A stretch of DNA of 64,000 bases. It comes from an uncultured Desulfobacter sp. Lineage in GTDB: Bacteria > Desulfobacterota > Desulfobacteria > Desulfobacterales > Desulfobacteraceae. The position numbers were made by a program, and so were the translations under genes. The notes under the pieces were generated by a model that was not told where the DNA came from, ran no database searches, and worked only from the letters and a program-made list of their open reading frames with translations. Shown here in pieces: positions 36,529 through 45,725 of the stretch (its first letter is position 1; every line of letters begins with the position of its first letter). The stretch covers positions 3,462,501 to 3,526,500 of the forward strand of contig NZ_OY762614.1 in NCBI RefSeq assembly GCF_963666145.1, given 5' to 3'.

Positions 36529-39500
36529 ATGCGACACCGGATTTTATTTTTTACTGTCTTGTTTCTATTCATACTGAGCGTGTCCATTGACGCGGCTGAA
36601 AATATCTACGGTGACATCCATGAGCCGTTAACCATTGCTATTTATAAAGATTATGCGCCGTTGACCCTGCTGGATGTGGATGGTAATCCTGCCGGGCTTT
36701 TTATTGATATCTGGAAGCTATGGTCAAAGAAGACCGGCAAACAGATTGTCTTTATCCCGGGTGAGTGGAAAGATACGCTGCGTGATCTGAAAAACGGGCA
36801 GGCAAGTATTCATTCCGGTCTGTTTTACAGTGATTCGCGGTCCCAGTGGATGGCGTTTTCCCAACCCTTTTGGGGTGTTGGATCATATTTTTTCTATCCC
36901 TTCGATTCACCGAACATTGAAATCAACGATACACTGTCAGGCATAAGAATCGCTGTCTTGAATGACTCCTTTCAAAAGGAATATGTTAAGCAAAAATATC
37001 CTGACGCCGTCACGGTCTCATTTCCAAACTTGGAAAAAATGATCCGGTCTGTGCTATCCAAAAAAACGGATTGTCTTTTGGCCGAAGGCCCTGGCATGAC
37101 AGCCGTTCTTAATCGTTTGGGGATGTCCGGACAGTTTAAGACCAGCCCTCAGGTTTTCACACGGACATGCCATGCCGGGGTGTTAAAACAGAACCCGCAA
37201 TTACTTAAGCTGGTGGATGACGGGTTTAATGCCATTTCCAACAGTGAACTGGCGCAGATTGAGCTGCGCTGGATATCTGACCCTGAAAAACGATATTACA
37301 GCGATGATGGGTACAAAATACGATTGACCGATATTGAAAGATCATGGATTTCAGCGCACCCAAAGATCCGGGTGGGTTTTCCGTCTAATTTCCCGCCATT
37401 ATTCTATAACGACGAGGGTGTTCTCAAAGGGATCAGTCCGGATCATCTTAAGCTGATCAGTACCTATTCCGGTTTGAAATTCGATATGATGACCATCCCG
37501 GCAAAAGAGCTGGACCCTTTTTTAAGGGACGGCACAATTGACATGGCCGTCGGTTTTGAAATTCCGGAACGGGAAAACGTTGCGCTTCATACCTTATCGA
37601 GTATGAACGTTAATTTTGTCGTTGTCGGCCGAAACGACATGCCTGTCATCAGCGATCTGTCGACGATGAAAGGCAAAACAATCGCAACCGTCCGTGGGAT
37701 AAAGATTTTCAATAAGATCTTAAACGCCTATCCCGACCTAAAGACCTACCCGGTGAATTCTTTCAAGGAAGCCATAGACGTTGTGGTGTCGAAAAAAGCG
37801 GATGCCTTGATGGGGGGGCTTCTGATGGTCGGGCATCTTCTGCCGCGACATCCTACTTTGAAAATTTTAGGGCCTGTGGGCATCCCCCCGGAACCGTATG
37901 GCTATCTGGTAAGCCATTTATCGCCTGAACTGGTCAGTATCCTGGATAAAACGATCAGGCTGCTCCCCAAAGAAGATGTAGATGCCATCATGCAAAAATG
38001 GTTCAGGGTTCAGATTGAACAAAAGATAAACTGGGTCGTTGTTCTCGGATGGATCGGCGCACTCAGTATTGTTTTTACCCTCATCATACTGTTACTGTCC
38101 CATTGGAACAAAAAACTTACCCTTGAAATCAAAGAACGGAAGCTGGCACAAAAAGCACTGCAAATCAGCGAAGCCCGGTTGAAAAGTATTATTGAAAACA
38201 GCACCAACCTTTTTTATTCGCACACCTCCGATCACAAAATGACATTCGTCAGTCCCCAGGTCAGGCAATACCTTGGCTATGAGCCCGAAGAGGTGATGAA
38301 ACACTGGGCCGATTTCATTACGGATCATCCCATGAATAAAAAGGCGATTGAATTTACCCGGGAAGCCATTCGAACCGGCGAACGGCAACCAACCTATGAA
38401 CTTGAGATGCGGCATAAAAGCGGTCGGAAAATGATTGTTGAAGTGCGGGAAGCCCCATTGGTTGAAAATGGTACCGTGACGGCCATTGTCGGGTCCCTTG
38501 TGGATATTACCGAGCGCAAACAGGCAGAGGAGGCGCTTCGGGCGTCCCATGAACGATTTTTGACGGTGTTGGACAGTATCGATGCCACGATCTATGTCGC
38601 TGATATGGATACATATGAAGTGTTATTTATGAATAAATTCATGATTAACAGCTTTGGCAGAGATTTTACCGGCGAAAAATGCTGGGAAGCCTTTCGAGGT
38701 GAGGCCCAGCCCTGTTCGTATTGCAACAATGCGCAACTGGTTGATGAACAGGGAAAACCTGCCGGCGGCTGTGTATGGCAGGACAGAAATCCTGTGACCG
38801 GAAAATGGTATGTCAACCATGACCGTGCAATTGAGTGGACGGACGGCAGGCTGGTCAGAATTCAGATTGCCACGGATATCACCGAACTCAAAGAGATGGA
38901 AAAAAAATACCAGCAGTCCCAGAAAATGGAGTCCATCGGGCAATTGGCCGGCGGCATTGCACACGATTTTAATAATATACTTGCCCCGGTTATCGGATTT
39001 ACCCAATTATCCCAGACTGAATTACCCGATGATCATCCTGTACAGGAAAATTTAGCCGTTATTTTGGATGGCGCAAAACGTGCCAGAGATCTGGTTAAAC
39101 GCATTCTCCATTTTTCAAGACAGCAGGAACCGGTGTTAAAGCCGACGATGCTCCAACCCGTGATTCAGGAATCCCTGAAATTGCTCAGATCCACGCTTCC
39201 GGCAAATATTCATTTAACCAGTGAACTTTATGACGGTCAGGATGCTGTCTTGTGTGATGGCTCTGAAGTCCATGAAATCATTCTAAATCTTTGTACAAAC
39301 GCCTATCATGCGATCGCCGACGATCAAGGCGACATCGTTATCGGTTTGGATAAAGGGGTGCCGCCCCAGGAATTAGACCTGCCCGGGGGAAAATATTTGT
39401 GTTTAAGCGTCAAAGATAATGGCGGCGGCATTCCCGAACGTATAAAAGATAAAATTTTTGAACCCTACATCACCACAAAAGAGGTCGGAAAGGGGTCCGG

Positions 39501-40041
39501 ACTGGGCTTATCCGTTGTATATGGCATTGTTCAAAATTTTAATGGTGGGATAGATGTAAAAAGCAGTCATAAAACCGGAACGCTCTTTAATATTTACCTG
39601 CCCATTACTGATCAGTCGGTTGATATCGAAGAAAAGGATTCTGTTCGTCCTTCAGGTAACCCCGGGAACAACCATATTTTACTGGTGGACGATGAAGAAG
39701 CCATTGTCGAATTGGGAGAGCGGGCACTTGAAAATTATGGGTATCGTGTGACCGGTCTGAAAGACAGTACTGAAGCCTTGGATTTATTCAAAGCCGATCC
39801 GGATGGTTTCGATCTGGTGATTACGGATATGGCAATGCCAAAGATGATCGGGACGGAATTGTCGCAAAAACTATTGGAAATTCGTCCTGATCTCCCCATT
39901 ATTATCTGTTCGGGGTACAGCGAAAAATTAGACAAGGAGAGGGCAAAGGATCTCAAGGTATTAAGGTTTTTAGATAAACCTCTCCTGATTACGGATTTAA
40001 TTCGAAACGTAGCCGAATTATTAGAGAAGCCAAAGAGATGA
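36529..40041 (+). CDS. Hybrid sensor histidine kinase with two fused periplasmic binding domains (BvgS/EvgS-like)
   Basis: 1170 aa. Signal peptide (1-22), two SBP_bac_3 domains (~33-250 and ~275-490), one TM (~501-525), PAS with PAC (~545-665), a second PAS (~675-790), HisKA with His812 (LAGGIAHDFNN), HATPase (~905-1030; GKGSGLGLSVVYG) and a C-terminal REC domain with Asp1100 (ITDMAMP). The second PAS has a Cys cluster (KCWEAF, PCSYCNN, GGCVW), possibly a metal or redox site. Small polar ligands such as amino acids are likely. No partner transcription factor is adjacent, and the next gene is the B12 operon. Confidence 0.9.
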   Translation: MRHRILFFTVLFLFILSVSIDAAENIYGDIHEPLTIAIYKDYAPLTLLDVDGNPAGLFIDIWKLWSKKTGKQIVFIPGEWKDTLRDLKNGQASIHSGLFYSDSRSQWMAFSQPFWGVGSYFFYPFDSPNIEINDTLSGIRIAVLNDSFQKEYVKQKYPDAVTVSFPNLEKMIRSVLSKKTDCLLAEGPGMTAVLNRLGMSGQFKTSPQVFTRTCHAGVLKQNPQLLKLVDDGFNAISNSELAQIELRWISDPEKRYYSDDGYKIRLTDIERSWISAHPKIRVGFPSNFPPLFYNDEGVLKGISPDHLKLISTYSGLKFDMMTIPAKELDPFLRDGTIDMAVGFEIPERENVALHTLSSMNVNFVVVGRNDMPVISDLSTMKGKTIATVRGIKIFNKILNAYPDLKTYPVNSFKEAIDVVVSKKADALMGGLLMVGHLLPRHPTLKILGPVGIPPEPYGYLVSHLSPELVSILDKTIRLLPKEDVDAIMQKWFRVQIEQKINWVVVLGWIGALSIVFTLIILLLSHWNKKLTLEIKERKLAQKALQISEARLKSIIENSTNLFYSHTSDHKMTFVSPQVRQYLGYEPEEVMKHWADFITDHPMNKKAIEFTREAIRTGERQPTYELEMRHKSGRKMIVEVREAPLVENGTVTAIVGSLVDITERKQAEEALRASHERFLTVLDSIDATIYVADMDTYEVLFMNKFMINSFGRDFTGEKCWEAFRGEAQPCSYCNNAQLVDEQGKPAGGCVWQDRNPVTGKWYVNHDRAIEWTDGRLVRIQIATDITELKEMEKKYQQSQKMESIGQLAGGIAHDFNNILAPVIGFTQLSQTELPDDHPVQENLAVILDGAKRARDLVKRILHFSRQQEPVLKPTMLQPVIQESLKLLRSTLPANIHLTSELYDGQDAVLCDGSEVHEIILNLCTNAYHAIADDQGDIVIGLDKGVPPQELDLPGGKYLCLSVKDNGGGIPERIKDKIFEPYITTKEVGKGSGLGLSVVYGIVQNFNGGIDVKSSHKTGTLFNIYLPITDQSVDIEEKDSVRPSGNPGNNHILLVDDEEAIVELGERALENYGYRVTGLKDSTEALDLFKADPDGFDLVITDMAMPKMIGTELSQKLLEIRPDLPIIICSGYSEKLDKERAKDLKVLRFLDKPLLITDLIRNVAELLEKPKR

Positions 40042-40111
40042 AAAAAGATGAATTGACCATGGACTTGAACGACAACACTGTTCGGACGTTGATCTGTTCA
40101 ATTCCCCCTGC

Positions 40112-40140
40112 TTGACAGGGCGGTCTTATTGCGCGATGAT
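40112..40140 (+). promoter_or_regulatory. Candidate sigma-70 promoter of the cobalamin operon
   Basis: A perfect -35 TTGACA (40112-40117) is followed after 17 bp by GATGAT (40135-40140), placing a start just before the riboswitch. The -10 is poor, so moderate support only. Confidence 0.45.
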
Positions 40141-40147
40141 GCCTCTT

Positions 40148-40318
40148 GTGTTGAGGTGCCCGTTTGGGCCTAACAGGGAATCCCGTGAAAATCGGGAGCG
40201 GTCCCGCCGCTGTAACCGGGGACAAAACCTGCACATTGCCACTGTTCGTTTTTTTAAGGCGTATGGGAAGGCGCAGGCGTTTGGATGATCCGGGAGCCAG
40301 AAGACCTGCCTGAGCTGA
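40148..40318 (+). ncRNA. Cobalamin (B12) riboswitch
   Basis: Typical B12-riboswitch elements in order: GAGGTGCCC, AACAGGGAATCCCGTG, the B12-box-type core CGGTCCCGCCGCTGTAACC, GGAAGGCGCAGGC and GGGAGCCAGAAGACCTGCC. It lies ~220 bp before cbiK and ahead of the whole cobalt/B12 cluster, which should therefore be shut off by adenosylcobalamin. Confidence 0.95.
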
Positions 40319-40386
40319 TGATGTGCTTTATGCAAAGGGAATTGCCGGCGCAGACATAAACATTACAGGGCCAAGAAAACTGGGTG

Positions 40387-40431
40387 CAGCCCTTCAAGCT
40401 ATTAACGGCTTGGAGGGCTGTTTGGGTTTTT
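40387..40431 (+). terminator. Riboswitch-linked intrinsic terminator
   Basis: CAGCCCTTCAAGC (40387-40399) pairs with GCTTGGAGGGCTG (40408-40420), followed by TTTGGGTTTTT. A strong Rho-independent terminator 70 bp after the B12 aptamer, suggesting transcriptional attenuation. Confidence 0.82.
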
Positions 40432-40540
40432 CAGGAGGTTCTTTGTCTTTATTGCGGGACCGCTGTAGGAACGGTGTGAGTTTTGTGTGGCTTACATCGT
40501 AATTTTTATTAACATGTTAGGATAATCAGGAGACGGTTCT

Positions 40541-41413
40541 ATGCGAAAGTTGATTCCCGCAGCAGTTGTTTTAGCCATGGTTTTGTGCGCAGTAAATGCA
40601 TATGCCCACAAAGAAGCAAGAGAGATGAAAAAAGGCATATTGCTGGTGGCCTTTGGCACCAGTGAAGCCTCGGCAAAGGTCTCTTTTCAAAACATTGAGG
40701 CCAAAGTAAAAAAAGCGTTTCCCGGTGTTGATGTGGTCTGGGCCTATACCTCCCATATCATCCGGCATAAACTGGCCGGGCAGGGTGAGATGATTCTTTC
40801 CCCGGCCCAGGCTCTGGCCAAAATGATGGATGAGGGATATACCCATGTGGCGGTGCAGTCCCTTCACACCATTCCGGGTGAGGAGTACCATGAACTGACC
40901 ATGACTGTGAATGCATTCAAGGCGATACCCGGCGGATTTGACAGGCTTATTTTAGGCTTTCCGATGCTGGGGGCCCAGGACACGGTTGCCAGGGCGGTTG
41001 ACGCTGTGATTGCCACACTGCCCAAGGTGCGCAAGGCAAACGAAGCGGTTGTACTCATGGGGCACGGCACCCATCATCCTGGAAATATTTACTACTCCGC
41101 GATGAACTGGCAGCTTCAGCAAAAAGACCCCAACATCATTATGGGCACCGTGGAGGGATATCCTGATCTTGGTGATGTCATTGCCTGGCTTAAGGAAAAA
41201 AAGATTGGCAAAGTCTGGTTAATTCCCTTTATGTCCGTTGCCGGTGACCACGCCAAAAATGATATGGCAGGGGACGAAGACGATTCCTGGAAGTCCCAGT
41301 TGACCAAGGTGGGATTCTCTTGTCAAACCGTACTCAAAGGTACGGCTGAATATGATGCGTTTGTCGATATCTGGGTAAGTCAACTGGCAAAGGCAATGGC
41401 TCATTTCAAGTAA
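40541..41413 (+). CDS. cbiK: Sirohydrochlorin cobaltochelatase with signal peptide (CbiK-P type)
   Basis: Inserts Co(II) into sirohydrochlorin at the start of anaerobic B12 synthesis. 290 aa. It has an N-terminal signal peptide (ending VNAYA-H near residue 22), so it should be periplasmic, like the Desulfovibrio vulgaris CbiK-P. Active-site residues match in spacing: His175 (LMGHGTHHP), Glu205 (GTVEGYP) and His237 (AGDHAKNDM), the same 30 and 32 steps as D. vulgaris His154/Glu184/His216. It is the first gene after the riboswitch and next to a BtuCDF-like importer, which fits a role in uptake or metal handling as well as synthesis. AGGAG before the ATG. Confidence 0.94.
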   Translation: MRKLIPAAVVLAMVLCAVNAYAHKEAREMKKGILLVAFGTSEASAKVSFQNIEAKVKKAFPGVDVVWAYTSHIIRHKLAGQGEMILSPAQALAKMMDEGYTHVAVQSLHTIPGEEYHELTMTVNAFKAIPGGFDRLILGFPMLGAQDTVARAVDAVIATLPKVRKANEAVVLMGHGTHHPGNIYYSAMNWQLQQKDPNIIMGTVEGYPDLGDVIAWLKEKKIGKVWLIPFMSVAGDHAKNDMAGDEDDSWKSQLTKVGFSCQTVLKGTAEYDAFVDIWVSQLAKAMAHFK

Positions 41414-41431
41414 AAAAGGACATTTTTAACT

Positions 41432-42469
41432 ATGCCGGTTGTGACAGGCATAAAAAACACCCCTGCCCGGGTGGCGATCGGTCTTGCCTTGCTGCTGGGC
41501 GGGGTTATGGTTGTGTCTGCGGCCATGGGCGTGGTGCGCCTGCCCTTTGCACAGGTGCTGGCTGTGATCTGGGAAAGGCTCTTCAGCCGGGAGGCCGCGG
41601 ATGCTCTGGCATCGGCCATCGTTTGGGATGTGCGCCTCCCCAGGATTTTGACGGCCGCCGTTGTGGGGGCAGGGCTCTCGGTTTCCGGGGTGGTGTTCCA
41701 GGGGATTTTGCGAAATCCCCTGGCTGATCCGTATACCCTCGGCATTTCAGCCGGGGCCGCCTTTGGGGCCTGTGTGGCCTTTTTGTTTAACATGAGCTAC
41801 TTTCAAGGCTTGAGTGTGGGGCTGTGCGCCTTTGCCGGTGCGCTGATCACCCTGGTTGTGGTGCTTTACCTGTCCGGCGGCTCTGCCAGCGGGTACTCAT
41901 CCAACAATTTGATTCTTTCCGGGATTATCGTTGCCGCCATATTGTCGGCCGGGATCAGTTTTCTTAAATATGCAGCGGATGAACGGGTCTCGGTGATTAT
42001 CTTCTGGCTCATGGGTAGTTTTGCCGCCAAAACCTGGACGGATGTGGGGCTTTGCCTTGCCTTTGTGAGTATCGGCACTGTGGTGTGCCTGTGCCTGGCC
42101 CGGGACTTGAATCTGATGGCCCTGGGCGACCGGGCGGCGGCCTCCCTTGGCGTGGATGTGAAAAAATCCCGTCTGATTCTTCTGGCTGCAGCATCGCTCA
42201 TGGCGGCCGTGTGTGTCTCCGTATCCGGTATCATCGGGTTTGTGGGGCTTTTGGTGCCCCATATGATGCGCGGGATTGTGGGGGCGGATAACCAGTGGCT
42301 GATGCCGGTTTCCCTTCTGGCAGGTGCCGTGCTGCTGCTGTGCGCGGATACCTTTACCCGGGCCGTATTGCCGTCGGAACTGCCCATCGGGGTGCTCACC
42401 GCGTTGATCGGTGGACCGTTTTTTTGTTATGTGTTTAAACGGCAGTTTTCCGGAAAGTCAAAGAGTTAA
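41432..42469 (+). CDS. FecCD/BtuC-type ABC transporter permease
   Basis: 345 aa with about ten TM segments and the FecCD features RLPRILTAAVVGAGLSVSGVVFQGILRNPLADPYTLGISAGAAFGA (spread over residues ~70-115), GDRAAASLGVD and GFVGLLVPHMMR. The family imports iron siderophores, heme or corrinoids; the riboswitch points to cobalamin or a cobalt chelate. 18 bp after cbiK. Confidence 0.92.
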   Translation: MPVVTGIKNTPARVAIGLALLLGGVMVVSAAMGVVRLPFAQVLAVIWERLFSREAADALASAIVWDVRLPRILTAAVVGAGLSVSGVVFQGILRNPLADPYTLGISAGAAFGACVAFLFNMSYFQGLSVGLCAFAGALITLVVVLYLSGGSASGYSSNNLILSGIIVAAILSAGISFLKYAADERVSVIIFWLMGSFAAKTWTDVGLCLAFVSIGTVVCLCLARDLNLMALGDRAAASLGVDVKKSRLILLAAASLMAAVCVSVSGIIGFVGLLVPHMMRGIVGADNQWLMPVSLLAGAVLLLCADTFTRAVLPSELPIGVLTALIGGPFFCYVFKRQFSGKSKS

Positions 42470-42474
42470 GGCCC

Positions 42475-43245
42475 ATGGGATATACCTTAAAAGACGTCAG
42501 TTTTTCCTATGAATCCCAGGCCATTTTTTCAGAACTCAGCCTGGAAATACGGCCCCAATGCTTTCATGGGGTGCTCGGGCCCAACGGCAGCGGGAAAACC
42601 ACCCTGCTTGATCTGATCACTGGCCACCTGAAACCCAGAAGCGGCGATATCCTGTTGGACGGCGAAAGCCTTGGGAGGTTTGGCGCCAATGACCTGGCAA
42701 AAAAATGTGCACTGGTGCCTCAGGATTTCCGGGTGAACTTTCCCTTTACCGTGGCCCAGGTGGTGATGATGGGACGATATCCCCATCTGGGCCGGTTCAG
42801 TGCGCCCGGTCTCAAGGACCGGGAACGGGTGGACCAGGCCATGGCGGCCACGGGAATCAGCGGTTTTTCCCATCGATATGTGACGGAACTGTCCGGCGGA
42901 GAACGCCAGCGCGTGGTGTTTGCCAGGGCCCTGGCCCAGAATCCCGCCTGCCTGATCCTGGACGAAGCCACATCCAATCTTGACGTTCGTCATACCTTGG
43001 CGCTGATGAGCCTGGCGGCGGAAAGGGTTAAAACCAACGGCTTGACGGTGATCAGCGTGATGCAGGATCTTAATCTGGCCGCCCGGTTCTGCCAGTCCCT
43101 GCTGTTTTTAAAGCATGGACGGGTTGTCGCCCATGGCCCGACTGACCAGGTGTTCGCGGCATCGGTGATCCAAGAGGTTTTTGATGTACCGTCCAGAGTC
43201 TATTTCGATGAAACCATTCAGTGTAAGCAAGTGATCTTTTTATGA
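42475..43245 (+). CDS. ABC transporter ATP-binding protein (FecE/BtuD type)
   Basis: 256 aa. Walker A GPNGSGKTT, Q-loop LVPQDF, signature LSGGERQRVVFARAL, Walker B CLILDEATSNLD, H-loop MQDLNLA. Starts 5 bp after the permease stop. A 109-bp palindromic element separates it from the binding-protein gene. Confidence 0.92.
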   Translation: MGYTLKDVSFSYESQAIFSELSLEIRPQCFHGVLGPNGSGKTTLLDLITGHLKPRSGDILLDGESLGRFGANDLAKKCALVPQDFRVNFPFTVAQVVMMGRYPHLGRFSAPGLKDRERVDQAMAATGISGFSHRYVTELSGGERQRVVFARALAQNPACLILDEATSNLDVRHTLALMSLAAERVKTNGLTVISVMQDLNLAARFCQSLLFLKHGRVVAHGPTDQVFAASVIQEVFDVPSRVYFDETIQCKQVIFL

Positions 43246-43255
43246 ATGTGTTTGA

Positions 43256-43364
43256 ACGCAAAGTCATCCACCTGCCGCGTTGCAGCAAAATTTGCAATCC
43301 TCACAACCAGAAGGTTGCTCCGGTTACAAATTTTGCTGCGCCTTGCATCTGGGCAACTTTGCGT
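43256..43364. repeat. 109-bp imperfect palindrome, REP/MITE-like element
   Basis: The ends ACGCAAAGT and ACTTTGCGT are perfect inverted copies. Inner arms GCAGCAAAATTTG (43281-43293) and CAAATTTTGCTGC also match, and the centre CAACC-AGAA-GGTTG (43304-43317) forms a small hairpin. It sits in the cobalamin operon between ATPase and binding-protein genes, and starts 10 bp after the ATPase stop. It has no coding capacity; it could be a mobile repeat, an mRNA processing structure or both. Confidence 0.75.
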
Positions 43365-43437
43365 CCAAGCACGGGTTCCTGTTTAGAGTCATCCGATTTG
43401 AACTTGAACAAAATTTTTTAATTTCGGACAGGCGTAA

Positions 43438-44352
43438 ATGAAGCACTTTAATTTAGTATTTTATGCAGTTTTTTTGTTTTGGACTGTGCCGGTGCAAAGT
43501 TATGCAGGGCATGTTGTCACCGATGCCGCCGATCGCAGCATCCAGGTTGATAAGCCTTTTACCCGGATTATAAGCCTCTATGGTGCCCATACCCGGAATT
43601 TGCAGACCCTGGGGCTTGACGACGAAATCATTGGCATCTGTCCCATGGACAAGTGGGCCGGAAAATCCACATTTTCATACCATGACGGGCTTGAAAAATT
43701 TCTGGCGGCCCGGCCGGATCTGGTGTTGATCCGACCCATGATCGACAGGGCCTATGCCTCACTGGTAAAGGGTTTGGAACGATCGGGTATTGTTGTTGTT
43801 TCCCTTCAGCCCGGCAGCGTGGACGAGATGTTTGAGTACTGGCTGGCTCTGGGAACCCTGACCGGGAAAGCGGATCAGGCACATCAGATGATCACAACGT
43901 TCAAGGAAGACGTTGCCGGAATTTTGTCGGTGACTCGAAAGCTTCCGGATAAAAAACGCGTTTATTTTGAAGCCATCCATAACCGGATGAAAACCTTTAC
44001 ACACGGCAGCATGCCCATCTTTGCCCTGGAAACGGCCGGCGGGGTAAACATTGCCCAGGACGCCCCGTCCGTGAGGGGCACCAATATCGCCTTTTACGGC
44101 AAGGAGCGGATTCTATCCCATGCCCATGAAATTGATGTTTTCCTGGCCCAGAAAGGGGCCATGAACCAGCCCACAATCAATATGATCAAAGCGGAGCCCG
44201 GATTTGATGTGATCCGGGCGGTAAAGGACGATCAGATATTCATTGTGGATGAAAAAATCGTATCCCGGCCCACCATGGATCTGCTCAAAGGGATTCACAC
44301 CATTGCGGAGATCCTCTATCCGGGAATCATTGAAAAAGGCGGTGTGCAATGA
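43438..44352 (+). CDS. BtuF/FepB-type periplasmic binding protein
   Basis: 304 aa with a signal peptide (ending QSYA-G, residue ~24). Type-III periplasmic fold (Peripla_BP_2): VTDAADRSIQVDKPFTRIISL, LGLDDEIIGI, RPDLVLI and a long backbone helix. Binding partner of the preceding permease and ATPase; ligand probably a corrinoid or cobalt chelate from operon context. Its 3' end overlaps cbiA by 4 bp. Confidence 0.88.
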   Translation: MKHFNLVFYAVFLFWTVPVQSYAGHVVTDAADRSIQVDKPFTRIISLYGAHTRNLQTLGLDDEIIGICPMDKWAGKSTFSYHDGLEKFLAARPDLVLIRPMIDRAYASLVKGLERSGIVVVSLQPGSVDEMFEYWLALGTLTGKADQAHQMITTFKEDVAGILSVTRKLPDKKRVYFEAIHNRMKTFTHGSMPIFALETAGGVNIAQDAPSVRGTNIAFYGKERILSHAHEIDVFLAQKGAMNQPTINMIKAEPGFDVIRAVKDDQIFIVDEKIVSRPTMDLLKGIHTIAEILYPGIIEKGGVQ

Positions 44353-45725
44353 AGGGGATTGTGGTTGCAGGCGTTTCTTCCGGATGCGGAAAAACTACGA
44401 TAACCCTGGGGTTGATGGCGGCATTCAAACGCCGGGGACTGCGGGTTGCCCCCTTTAAAGCCGGACCGGATTTCATTGATCCGGGACACCACACGGCCAT
44501 CACAGGTGTTGCCGGTCGTAATCTGGACGGGTGGATGCTGGAAAAACAGACCAACCTGGATATTTTCAGGCAAAATACCGGTGAAGCCGACATTGCGGTC
44601 GTGGAAGGGGTGATGGGGCTGTTTGATGGATATGACGGCAGAACCGAGGCCGGTTCCACGGCCCAGCTGGCCAAATGGCTGGATCTGCAAGTAATTTTGG
44701 TGGTGGATGCCCGGAGCATGGCCAGAAGTGCAGGAGCCCTGGTTCAGGGTTTTGAAAATTTTGACCCGGACCTTAAATTTGCCGGGGTGCTGTTTAACAA
44801 GGTGGGAAGCCACGTCCATTTGGACTATCTGACCCAGGCTCTGGAAGGCAATGTGAAAATGCCGTGCCTGGGCGGTGTGGGGCGGAATCAGGATGTAGAA
44901 ATACCTTCCCGGCACCTGGGCCTTGTCACCAGCGACGACCATGGCCTGAATGACCAGATGCAAAATGCCCTGGCCGATTTGGTTGAAAATTGCATGGACC
45001 TTGATGGTCTGATTGCGTCACTGCCATATGTGCCTGCAGAGACGCCGCCGCCCCCAAAAAAGAAACCGCCATTTGTGCGCATCGCCGTGGCCCGGGATGC
45101 TGCATTCTGTTTCTATTATACCGAAAATATAGAGCTGCTGGAACAGGCCGGTGCCCAAATCGTTTACTTTTCGCCCCTTTCGGACGCCGATTTGCCGGAC
45201 GATATAGACGGCCTATACCTTGGCGGCGGATATCCGGAACTGCATGCAGCAACTCTTGCACAAAATACCGGATTTCGCCAGGCGGTTGCGACGGCCTGCC
45301 AAAACAATATGCCCATCTACGCCGAATGCGGCGGGTTCATGACCCTTTGCCGGACCCTGGAAGATTTAGACGGAAAGAGCCACGACATGGTCGGCTGTTT
45401 TGACTTTACCTGCCGTATGTCCAATCGGCTGCGGGCCCTTGGATACCGGGAAATCACCCTGGGCCGGGATACAATCCTGGGGCCGGCCGGTGTCACCGCC
45501 CGGGGACATGAATTCCATTACTCCAGCCTGGATGACCATATGGAAAAAACAGTGTATAATGGTAGTGACAGGACCGGCCGCACACGAACCGTGCCGGGAT
45601 TCGAAAAGAACCGGACCCTTGGCAGCTACCTGCACCTGCATTTTAAAAGCAATTCGGACGTGCCGATCCATTTTGTACAGGCGTGTTCGCAATACCAGAA
45701 AGAAAGGAAAACTTCTCGTAAATGA
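44349..45725 (+). CDS. cbiA: Cobyrinate a,c-diamide synthase
   Basis: ATP- and glutamine-dependent amidation of cobyrinic acid carboxyls a and c. 458 aa. N-terminal P-loop GVSSGCGKTT and FKAGPDFIDPGHH, then VEGVMGLFDG; C-terminal class-I GATase with LYLGGGYPELHA, the nucleophile Cys in YAECGGFM, and GHEFHYSSL. Starts in the end of the binding-protein gene (ATGA-type overlap). Confidence 0.95.
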   Translation: MKGIVVAGVSSGCGKTTITLGLMAAFKRRGLRVAPFKAGPDFIDPGHHTAITGVAGRNLDGWMLEKQTNLDIFRQNTGEADIAVVEGVMGLFDGYDGRTEAGSTAQLAKWLDLQVILVVDARSMARSAGALVQGFENFDPDLKFAGVLFNKVGSHVHLDYLTQALEGNVKMPCLGGVGRNQDVEIPSRHLGLVTSDDHGLNDQMQNALADLVENCMDLDGLIASLPYVPAETPPPPKKKPPFVRIAVARDAAFCFYYTENIELLEQAGAQIVYFSPLSDADLPDDIDGLYLGGGYPELHAATLAQNTGFRQAVATACQNNMPIYAECGGFMTLCRTLEDLDGKSHDMVGCFDFTCRMSNRLRALGYREITLGRDTILGPAGVTARGHEFHYSSLDDHMEKTVYNGSDRTGRTRTVPGFEKNRTLGSYLHLHFKSNSDVPIHFVQACSQYQKERKTSRK

